The notes under the pieces are model-generated. The model did no database searches and had not been told where the DNA came from. It saw nothing but the letters and a program-made list of their open reading frames with translations. From NCBI GenBank assembly GCA_036501345.1, contig DASYAN010000325.1, forward strand, positions 1 through 9,808: DNA of 9,808 bases. The letters are read 5' to 3'. A program made the translations under genes and the position numbers. The DNA comes from DASYAN01 sp036501345 (lineage in GTDB: Bacteria > Chloroflexota > Ktedonobacteria > Ktedonobacterales > Ktedonobacteraceae). Each line of letters begins with the position of its first letter. Position 1 is the first letter of the stretch. Below are positions 1-6,071 of this stretch, one piece after another.

Positions 1-12
1 AGATGACAGAAG

Positions 13-1179
13 ATGAGCAACAGAGAGGACGAACCTGCCGCCCGCCACCTTCATCAACATGAGTACAAGTGTGCTATAGAATTGCTCCTGGATATTGCAG
101 GCCCTGTGTCAGAGCATATCAGAATGAATGAGAGGAAAGGGAAGAAATACTATACCAACCCCGAACCGTTGACACTGCGGCATATGATAGCCCACCTTGA
201 GGGACGCCGGACCTATGGTGCGTTGATTGGGCATCCAGACGGGACAACACGTGCCAGCATTTACGATGCAGATACTACAGAAGCGGTAGAGATGGTGAAG
301 GAAGCAGCCCGACGCTTGCAGGCAGTTGGCTACAAGCCTCTGATAGAGCTGTCGCCAGTGGGAAAAGCGCATCTGGTGATATTTATACTGACCATGTCAA
401 TGCATGTGCTGCCCACACTTACGAGTGTAGACTAGCTCGCGAACTTGAGAACATTAAAGAGTATTGATCCAGCCCATCACGCAAGAAAGTCCGACTCCCA
501 GCAGGCAAGTATGTGCGACTTGGTAGTGTCGGATGGTGTACATTGTATAATGCGTGTGGCCAAGAACTCAGCAGAGATGGACAGAGTGCTGTCCACGTCC
601 TGCTTAAGTACCAAACTCCAGCCAGTCTTGTCCCTCCAGAGCCAGAGCTATCCACTCTAGCGCAACCATTGCGAGTACAACCCCAAGAGCGTTCTCGCAG
701 AAGCCTCAAAAGAGACGAACGTTCCTATGCTGAGTGCAATCATACTCGTCTGTGGGTGGCATTTACTCCGCAGCAGTTGATCGATCGATTTAATCAGCAG
801 TACAGTATAGAAAATCTGGCAGCATATGAGCGCAACGGCATGATCTTGGCTGATTGGAGAGGGGAATGCACTGCGAGTGTAGGGGTTACCAAAGACGGGC
901 ACCATTGGGTCGACTTTGGCGCGAGCGCACGTCGCTCAGATGACAAACAAGATGGGGGTGACACCTTTGAGTTGTATGTTCGCAAGAGTGGACGTGCTAA
1001 GAATGAGGTCCTAAGAGAACTGGGTCAGGCCTTGAACCGCGAAGCCAAGTAGCGAACTGTTGCGAGCAGCGAGAGCAGGAGAGGTTCCTGCTACATGGGT
1101 AGCGGAGATGATGACGCCAACAGGCTGGAGTGTCTACAACGAGAATCGCGAAAAGGCTAGCCGTACCTTGAGCCAGTGA
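13..1179 (+). pseudogene. Decayed archaeo-eukaryotic-type primase-like gene
   Basis: Three reading frames have to be joined to recover one protein. The first (13-435) has a segment PDGTTRASIYDAD, resembling the catalytic acidic motif of AEP-type primases, then ELSPVGKAHL, resembling the family's S-x-G-x-x-H segment. Near 370-383 the homology moves to another frame (IYTDHVNACAAHTYECRLA). That frame is cut by TGA at 465-467, where relatives probably have Trp, and resumes as RLPAGKYVRLGSVGWCTLYN through to TAG at 1050-1052. It contains a later segment GVTKDGHHWVDFGASARR, typical of the C-terminal part of plasmid or phage primase-like proteins. A third frame continues from about 1036 to TGA 1177-1179 (ARAGEVPATWVAEMMTPTGW). 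The frameshifts and stop argue strongly against a functional product. The family call is from motif memory, without a database search. The true start may lie left of the window. Confidence 0.6.
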
Positions 1180-1190
1180 AAAAAATGGAA

Positions 1191-1214
1191 AATTCCCCAT
1201 CCCATTAGGGAATT
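1191..1214 (-). terminator. Possible terminator hairpin for the minus-strand array
   Basis: AATTCCC (1191-1197) and GGGAATT (1208-1214) form a perfect 7-bp stem around a 10-nt loop. Read on the minus strand it is followed, after a few bases, by TTTTCC and then a run of seven T (complement of 1179-1185). It lies about 145 bp beyond the last minus-strand gene. The stem is short and AT-rich and the T-run is not immediately adjacent, so this is a weak call. The plus-strand side has no T-run. Confidence 0.3.
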
Positions 1215-1343
1215 GTGCTCAGGCGGGCAGAGCATGAGTCACTGTGTCAGATAGCTCGAGAGTATAAGGTGTCCTACGAGACTATCAGGCGAGTCATCCA
1301 TGCTGCTCGTAGGCAAGTTAGCTGCTATGAGCATTTGTGTTAG
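1215..1343 (+). pseudogene. Helix-turn-helix remnant (transposase/recombinase-type)
   Basis: A short GTG-started frame of 42 codons ends at TAG 1341-1343. It reads HESLCQIAREYKVSYETIRR followed by VIHAARRQ, a clear two-helix DNA-binding pattern of the 'IAREYGVSYETIRRV' kind found in transposases, resolvases and small plasmid regulators. Nothing upstream in the frame extends it past a TAG at 1206-1208, and there is no evident ribosome binding site. It may be the C-terminal end of a lost recombinase or a small HTH protein that belonged with the primase-like gene. Only the HTH character is supported. Confidence 0.4.
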
Positions 1344-1359
1344 CAATAGCTGGCTAGTA

Positions 1360-1773
1360 TTATGGGTGAAAAAGTGGCTCTTCTCTGATTCTGGCAAGGC
1401 ATTCATCTAAAGAGAGGTGAGGATAGACCTCCCACCACTGGCCAGTATGTCTCATATAGGCCAGGTTGAAGCGGTCATTGCCTGCATATTCTAGACGAGA
1501 GAATCTCATCTCGAAGGTAGGTGAGAGAGCATTTGGACTAGGACAAGCATAGGTACTACAGAAGTAGAAATAGCTCCGGTACCACTTCCCATACAGGTCT
1601 ATGATGTAATTGAAGCGAGGATTTTCAGGAGGTGGCTGCATGTGTTTTGGTTTGAGCACCGTCTCGATCAGTTCGCTTGCTTTCGTGGTCACTTCCACTT
1701 TCAAGCTTTCAGGGATTGGCGGTGGGGCGGCTTTCCGCGGACTATAGACCCACCGTTTTTGTCTTTTTGCCAT
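1360..1773 (-). CDS. DUF3024-like protein, copy A
   Basis: A 137-residue protein of unknown function. A proline-rich, basic N-terminus (residues 11-22) leads into a helix (about 25-42) and then a compact domain with FNYIIDLYGKWYRSY (54-68), a Cys-containing loop CSTYACPSP (72-80) and a C-terminal pattern MRHTGQWWEVYPHLSLDECL (107-126). That 'R-x(4)-W-x(2)-Y ... LDECL' ending resembles the DUF3024 family, but the assignment is from memory. It aligns without gaps to the protein at 2688-3104; I count 67 identities in 137. The start is supported by GGGGA just upstream. It begins 10 bp after the end of the SWIM/TPR pseudogene, so transcription probably comes from the duplicated promoter near 2508-2536. 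The reading frame is intact despite the wreckage upstream, suggesting it is maintained. Confidence 0.75.
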   Translation of the reverse strand: MAKRQKRWVYSPRKAAPPPIPESLKVEVTTKASELIETVLKPKHMQPPPENPRFNYIIDLYGKWYRSYFYFCSTYACPSPNALSPTFEMRFSRLEYAGNDRFNLAYMRHTGQWWEVYPHLSLDECLARIREEPLFHP

Positions 1774-1783
1774 AGTTGTTCCC

Positions 1784-2426
1784 CTATTGTAAAACCTTGA
1801 GCATCGGAACTACCTTATGAGCCTTGTGCCAATGATGGAAGATCGAAAGCATCGCCAACTCCGTAATCATCGAGTTCTTTCCGCCAAACGGTGAACCGAT
1901 CAGTCCACAACTCTTGCTCCTTCTGGCTGAGATTGGCACAGAGGAATGCATCTTCCCAGGCCGCTGCCAGATCATAGAAGAACTCACCAGTCTCACCACT
2001 TGAACCATCAAGGATTTCCCAGTCGGCCATATATCCTTCGGTAATGGCTTCAAGTACAGTCAGAGCATTCCTTCCATCCTTTGCCTCAATGAGTGCCCAG
2101 GCCTGATCTAGGATCTCTCTTATCACACTAAGAACCTCTCCAACACGTCGATAGGCCTCAGAAGATTGCATACGATCGAGACTCTGAATGATCGATTGGA
2201 TCTGACGACGTACAGCCATTGGGTCTATCTCATTGCGTTGAGATGTAACAGACGTTAATGCTACATTTATAGAGTTAGAAGAGGTAGGGAAAAGAGATGT
2301 GATCTCACTTTTGATGGCTTCTACTAGGGAAGGCTCTTGTTCTGCTAATTTAAGCAGTAGTCACTGTAGCTGGTCACGATTCAAGTGTGACAGCAAACTA
2401 TCGAGAAGTGGCGATTCCTCAATCAT
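1784..2426 (-). pseudogene. Wrecked second copy of the SWIM/TPR gene (SWIM domain and centre lost)
   Basis: This is a decayed duplicate of the gene at 6072-7850. It starts at an ATG (2424-2426) that matches internal Met96 of the intact protein, so residues 1-95, including the whole SWIM zinc finger, are absent. Codon 22 is TGA (2361-2363) where the intact copy has Leu in QLLLLKLAEQEP. After it the frame runs on and matches intact residues to about 285 (for example QAWALIEAKDGRNALTVLEA against PAWALIKAEDGRHALTLLRA). About 290 codons are then missing. The final 15-20 codons (HHWHKAHKVVPMLKVLQ, against LHWRKTTLVPMLKALN) follow in a different frame, ending at TAG 1784-1786. An ATG-started fragment of 134 codons remains at 1815-2219 but has no convincing ribosome binding site. 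The leader upstream is conserved with the intact copy. Confidence 0.85.
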
Positions 2427-2550
2427 GAGTTTTCCTCCTGTATCAGGATTTCACTGCGACACTCTGTGTTATCACGATGCTTCATGGCTCATCGAAGACA
2501 TGCAGATACCATAGCAGATTTCGTGTCCACGAGCAAGAATTATCAGCGAA
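2427..2550 (-). repeat. Duplicated promoter/leader, copy A
   Basis: Aligned at constant distance from the start codon, these bases match 7851-7974 with no gaps. I count about 50 of 79 identical in the first 79 bases, then a perfect 15-base block (2506-2520 against 7930-7944), then about 20 of 28. The strongest blocks are the ribosome-binding segment next to the ATG and the -10/-35 region. Similarity fades beyond about 2550. The rest of the spacer to 2687 shows nothing I recognise. Confidence 0.75.
2508..2536 (-). promoter_or_regulatory. Candidate sigma-70-type promoter, copy A
   Basis: On the minus strand TTGCTC (2531-2536) is separated by 17 bp from TATGGT (2508-2513), which is preceded by TGC, giving an extended -10. 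The same arrangement at the same distance from the start codon occurs before the intact SWIM/TPR gene. The transcript would begin near 2501 and carry a leader of about 75 nt. The conservation in two copies supports it more than the consensus match does. Confidence 0.5.
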
Positions 2551-2687
2551 GCAGTTAGAGGCCATTGGTGTTTGTGAAATGTACTTCCTACCTGAAAAGC
2601 GATTCAAGGTACCTTCTGCTGATAGAAAAATGCTTTCTGGGTAAAAGAAAAAGCTTGCTGTCATATCTATCGTTGCGCATTGAGGAA

Positions 2688-3104
2688 TTAGCCTATGACA
2701 AAGTAATCTTCATCTTTTATCGCGGTTAGGCACTCATCTAATGTCTGATCAGCATAAAGTGGTACCCACTCCCCATTATAGCGCATAAATGAGAGGTGGA
2801 AGTGATTATTACCAACATACTGCATACGAGCGAACTTGTGCTCAAAACCTGGCACAAGAGCGTCTGGACTGGGACAGCAATATTGAGAGCACAGGTAACA
2901 GTAGCTATGATACCATTTGCTAGAGATATCTACTATATAGTTGAATTGTGGCTTCTCATCAGTTGCCTTGATGTACCTGGGCTTCAGAACTGAGTCGATA
3001 AACTCGTTCACCCTTGTTGTTACTTCTGCTTTCAGAGGCTCTGGAATCTTAGGTTGAGGCCCCTTAGGCTGACTATATATCAATACTTTTTCTTTCTTTT
3101 CCAT
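2688..3104 (-). CDS. DUF3024-like protein, copy B
   Basis: A 138-residue protein of unknown function, the paralog of the gene at 1360-1773 (about 49% identical by hand count, no gaps until the last residue). Shared features are the basic/proline N-terminus, FNYIVDISSKWYHSY (54-68), the Cys loop CSQYCCPSP (72-80) and a C-terminal MRYNGEWVPLY...LDECL pattern resembling DUF3024. The open frame extends upstream to an ATG at 3170, but that would overlap the preceding gene. The ATG at 3104 has AAGGAA eight bases upstream and matches the start of copy A, so it is preferred. It is the last gene of the intact module, 43 bp after the preceding stop. The Cys residues are conserved between copies and could bind metal, though this is unproven. 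Confidence 0.75.
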   Translation of the reverse strand: MEKKEKVLIYSQPKGPQPKIPEPLKAEVTTRVNEFIDSVLKPRYIKATDEKPQFNYIVDISSKWYHSYCYLCSQYCCPSPDALVPGFEHKFARMQYVGNNHFHLSFMRYNGEWVPLYADQTLDECLTAIKDEDYFVIG

Positions 3105-3147
3105 GCTCTTTTCCTTCATCTTTCCCAAACAGAAAAATCTCCATGTT

Positions 3148-3480
3148 TTATCCAGTATATGCACAGACACCGACGCGTGGTGAGTTGACTATTGGCAAGG
3201 TTTCTTCATAATTGACGTCCTTTTTCTTTGCACACCTTTTACTGCAATACGCATTATCATTCCCATAATAGCCGAGAACAATCCTCTTTGCAGGTTCTCC
3301 GCATACGAGGCAAGGAATGATAGGAGGAACATTCTGGGCAAGAATGGGCTCATCATCATCTAACACAATCCCTTCGCGTTCAGATGCAACTTTCAGTACC
3401 AAGTAGGTGGTAGAACCAAAGTCATACTCGTGGCTAAACTTTTTGCCTACTTTAAGCACTTTCTCGAGTTGTGTGCTCAT
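3148..3480 (-). CDS. pRiA4b ORF-3-like protein, C-terminal half with zinc ribbon
   Basis: A 110-residue protein. Residues 7-32 (VLKVGKKFSHEYDFGSTTYL) match the conserved 'YDFG' core strand region of plasmid pRiA4b ORF-3-like proteins. It is followed by a putative zinc ribbon, CLVCG (57-61) and CSKRC (79-83), and the ending LPIVNSPRVGVCAYTG that I associate with that family. The N-terminal half of the family is encoded immediately upstream (3535-4191) in exactly the same frame, separated only by one TAG and 18 sense codons. An independent start is credible: ATG at 3478-3480 has AGGAGAG 6 bases upstream. It may be a separately translated half, a re-initiation product, or the end of a recently broken gene. 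The molecular function of the family is not established. Confidence 0.7.
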   Translation of the reverse strand: MSTQLEKVLKVGKKFSHEYDFGSTTYLVLKVASEREGIVLDDDEPILAQNVPPIIPCLVCGEPAKRIVLGYYGNDNAYCSKRCAKKKDVNYEETLPIVNSPRVGVCAYTG

Positions 3481-3500
3481 ATCTCGCTCTCCTAGGTCTT

Positions 3501-3512
3501 GGATAATTATCC
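3501..3512. promoter_or_regulatory. Perfect 12-bp palindrome between the two pRiA4b-like halves
   Basis: GGATAATTATCC is a perfect palindrome 21-32 bp upstream of the ATG at 3480. On the minus strand it contains GATAAT, which differs from the -10 consensus by one base, but no good -35 is visible at 16-18 bp. It could be an operator or a weak internal promoter, or simply AT-rich codons, since the segment is also open in the frame of both flanking genes. Confidence 0.25.
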
Positions 3513-3534
3513 GTAATATGAGTTTCCGCAGATA

Positions 3535-4191
3535 CTAATCACGTCCATCATCAGAATGGGAAGATTCGGCAGCTCTATAAGCAAAAGCTGCTTTTGTCAT
3601 TTCCTTTTGGAGAAAATCAAGAAGATCACTCACTGACTCGTATTTTCTCATTTCTGACACAATTTCTGATTGTATTTGAGATTGTGTCTCAGATATCTTT
3701 CTAGGATAAAAAATACTAGAGGGAAGGAGATCTTCTAACTCCTCTATCATCTTGATAGCTGCTTCTATCTCGTCTTTCTCATCCATATCATCTTCTATCT
3801 CCTCCTCTTCATCTCCCTCTTTCTCACCGTACATTGCAGAGGAGAACCGGTCCTGTTGTGATGGATACCGAGCTACTCCGATCTTGAATTGGCTCAAATG
3901 ACCATAACACGATAGCCAAACACCGCAGAGGAGGAGGTCGAGGTCTTCTAATGTATCGGAAGCAGATATTTCTAGATGCATCCAATACTCGGGATTGTAA
4001 CGTCCTTCGGCTATAATATGAAACAGTCTGGTTGGTTGTAATTCTGGATTATTTTTTGCTTTGGAAGCATTAGTGGCAAGGCGTTGTTTACAGCTTTTCA
4101 AGTGTTGGGTCATCCTGGATTTGGCAATCTCGCTCTGGCAAAAATGACAGATGCCGTTTGAGATCGCTTTTGTTTCAGCTTTTGTCGTCAT
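3535..4191 (-). CDS. pRiA4b ORF-3-like protein, N-terminal half with zinc finger and acidic linker
   Basis: A 218-residue protein. It begins with a C2HC-type finger CHFCQSEIAKSRMTQHLKSC (residues 15-34). Next comes the pRiA4b ORF-3-like N-terminal core: RLFHIIAEGRYNPEYWMHLE, then SASDTLEDLDLLLCGVWLSC, then GHLSQFKI. A long acidic segment (GDEEEEIEDDMDEKDEIEAA) and a predicted helical tail follow. The second half of the family fold (YDFG strand and zinc ribbon) is missing here and is encoded downstream in the same frame after a TAG at 3535-3537. If that TAG were a sense codon, the gene would make a single protein of 347 residues. The start is supported by AAGGAAA upstream. It lies 49 bp after the VOC/TPR stop, consistent with an operon. 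The role is unknown. Confidence 0.7.
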   Translation of the reverse strand: MTTKAETKAISNGICHFCQSEIAKSRMTQHLKSCKQRLATNASKAKNNPELQPTRLFHIIAEGRYNPEYWMHLEISASDTLEDLDLLLCGVWLSCYGHLSQFKIGVARYPSQQDRFSSAMYGEKEGDEEEEIEDDMDEKDEIEAAIKMIEELEDLLPSSIFYPRKISETQSQIQSEIVSEMRKYESVSDLLDFLQKEMTKAAFAYRAAESSHSDDGRD

Positions 4192-4240
4192 GATTTCCTT
4201 CCATAGAGATATGGATGCGATAAATTACGCTGCATTTCTT

Positions 4241-6007
4241 TTATAGGCCTGCTTTCATCATTTCATCTCTTAGAGCAGGTAGATGTTTGTACTGCTGACG
4301 CAACGATGAAATATAATTATCCCATGTCTCATACTCGCCACGTTCTTTATACAAAGATTTTACCTCTACAAGTTGTGTACAAGCTCCTTGATAGCTTTTG
4401 CGACTTTTTTCAGCAATCAGACGTTCAGCACGCTGCTGATAGATTTGGATGGCCTCATGAGGGTGCGTCTTTTTGGCTGCTCTCGCGACGGCGAGTTCAA
4501 TTGAGGGACCTGTATACCCTGAAGTGTAGGAGTAGCCATAGAGACTCGTTTTCTTGAGCTTTTTCAGCAGCTCGAGAGCTTTGTCGATTTCTTCTTCGTT
4601 GATAGCTATTTCAATCAAGAGCGTGGTCTTCCCCTTTTGCTCTACAAAAGCGAGTAATTCCGGTCGGAGCGTCTCCCAGCGGTCGAGCTTTTGAGCAACA
4701 GTGCGTAGTTCTTGATAATAGCTGAGTGAAGGCCATGTGCGGAACAAGGTCTGGGTCACTTGCAGTTCAGCAACAGAGTTGTCTCTGGTACGGTAGTACT
4801 TTTGGAGCCATGCGAGCAGGTTGGAGGATGGTTCTTCCGCTTTCAAATGCTCCTTTACCACACGCTCAGCGAGAGCGTCCTGTCCATGCTGGATGAAGAG
4901 GTCTATATATTTCAGGAGTGCATAGTCTCCCATGTGCTGTGTTTCTGCCATAGCTTCGTCAACACGATCAAGCGTTAATAGTCGATCGATGAGTTCGGAG
5001 GTATGCTCGGTCTCATGGCAGATACGCAGGTATGCTTCATCATCAAGCGTATCCTTCTCTAGTTCGAGTAAGAGATCACCGTAGGACTTCCGTTGGGAAC
5101 TTGTAGCTTCTTCCTCTTCATCGGCTAAGGCATCGTGGATCCATCTCGCGACCATCAACCGTTCCTGCAGCGTTGCTAGTTTGGTAACCTGATCCGCCAC
5201 GCTGGTTGCGAAACCGAGCTTCTTGTAGTCATCAGCCTGTAAGTCTTGCTGGTAAATAGCGAAAAGGATCTCTAAGATCTTCTCACGACTCTCACTATCA
5301 GCCTGTTCCCCTGCTAAATAGTCGCCGAGGGTCTGGATACACTCTTTAACAAAATCCTCTAATCCATATTCTTCTGGATAGTAATGTTCATCCTCATCGT
5401 ATTCTTCGTCATCGTACTCTTCATCATGGTAGAGGTGGGATTGCTCAAAGATCTCCTCGATCAAGGCTCCATAGATCTCTGCTGCCTCGAGATAGTCTCC
5501 TTGTTGTGCCAGTCTGTCAGCGTCCTCTTTGATTGGGCGGAGTCCATCCGTGGCACGTGGCACATCGCGTCGAAAAGCCTTGTTGATCTGACTGTAGGTG
5601 GTAGCGAGATCCTCGAAGATCATCGCCTGAGTTGGGCGTATGAGATAGCCATCGGGATGGCGTATCCAGAACTGTCGTGTATGCTGGGAAGTCTTGGTGA
5701 GTTTGTGCACGATATCTGCCTGCGCCTGTCTGGCCCTAGCATAGACGGCATCGACATCATCTACGGGGAGAATGAGTTCAATGCCACTACCACGTTGTCC
5801 CGGTGGAAGAAGGTGTAGATGCTCAGTTTTCCAATATGGTACATGATCTGTTACTAACTGAATAGAGGTCTCCCCACAAGACAATTCTGCGTATTCGTTG
5901 GTGTTGCGAGTCACAACGTGAAAGCCGAGAACATCCTCAAACCATGTGATGGACTGCTCAAAGTTGCTGACGCATATCTCTACCCGACTCGTTTTTGCTA
6001 GAGCCAT
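4241..6007 (-). CDS. VOC (glyoxalase-fold) domain fused to TPR-like scaffold
   Basis: A 588-residue protein. Residues 1-130 are a VOC/glyoxalase-bleomycin-resistance domain (VEICVSNFEQSITWFEDVLG, GIELILPVDDVDAVYARA, WIRHPDGYLIRPTQ). The usual metal-ligand Glu after PDG-x-x-I is Arg124 here, so classical metal-dependent catalysis is doubtful and a binding role is more likely. Residues 130-190 are helical. Residues 194-217 are a strongly acidic, Tyr-rich linker. The rest is a TPR-like helical array resembling the C-terminus of the SWIM protein: compare AIQIYQQRAERLIAEK with VIQACQRQAEYIISKG and a shared W-x-x-Y-x-S-x-L ending. It starts at ATG 6007 with GGAGG 11 bp upstream, 64 bp after the SWIM/TPR stop. 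It is an uncharacterised architecture; an antibiotic-resistance role should not be assumed. Confidence 0.8.
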   Translation of the reverse strand: MALAKTSRVEICVSNFEQSITWFEDVLGFHVVTRNTNEYAELSCGETSIQLVTDHVPYWKTEHLHLLPPGQRGSGIELILPVDDVDAVYARARQAQADIVHKLTKTSQHTRQFWIRHPDGYLIRPTQAMIFEDLATTYSQINKAFRRDVPRATDGLRPIKEDADRLAQQGDYLEAAEIYGALIEEIFEQSHLYHDEEYDDEEYDEDEHYYPEEYGLEDFVKECIQTLGDYLAGEQADSESREKILEILFAIYQQDLQADDYKKLGFATSVADQVTKLATLQERLMVARWIHDALADEEEEATSSQRKSYGDLLLELEKDTLDDEAYLRICHETEHTSELIDRLLTLDRVDEAMAETQHMGDYALLKYIDLFIQHGQDALAERVVKEHLKAEEPSSNLLAWLQKYYRTRDNSVAELQVTQTLFRTWPSLSYYQELRTVAQKLDRWETLRPELLAFVEQKGKTTLLIEIAINEEEIDKALELLKKLKKTSLYGYSYTSGYTGPSIELAVARAAKKTHPHEAIQIYQQRAERLIAEKSRKSYQGACTQLVEVKSLYKERGEYETWDNYISSLRQQYKHLPALRDEMMKAGL

Positions 6008-6071
6008 TGAACAACCTGCCTCCTATAGCTTTACTACTCTAAATAAGTCAAAATAATAAAGAAGAATGGTA

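Noticed and set aside
1815..2219. Stand-alone 134-codon gene
   Set aside because: It is the middle of a SWIM/TPR copy with a TGA upstream in frame, a frameshifted tail downstream and no good ribosome binding site at its ATG.
3105..3170. Upstream ATG at 3170 for the DUF3024-like gene
   Set aside because: It would overlap the preceding gene by 23 bp, and the extra 22 residues have no match in the paralog; ATG 3104 has a ribosome binding site and aligns with copy A.
5384..5818. Plus-strand frame of 144 codons
   Set aside because: It is antisense to the VOC/TPR gene; its hydrophobic start is only the reverse complement of the acidic linker codons.
4241..6007. Bleomycin/fosfomycin-resistance assignment
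   Set aside because: Only the VOC fold is shared; the protein has a 450-residue helical extension and lacks a usual metal ligand.
6022..6051. Internal promoter TTGACT-18 bp-TATAGG before the VOC/TPR gene
   Set aside because: The -10 would overlap the GGAGG ribosome binding site, so a transcript starting there would lack it.
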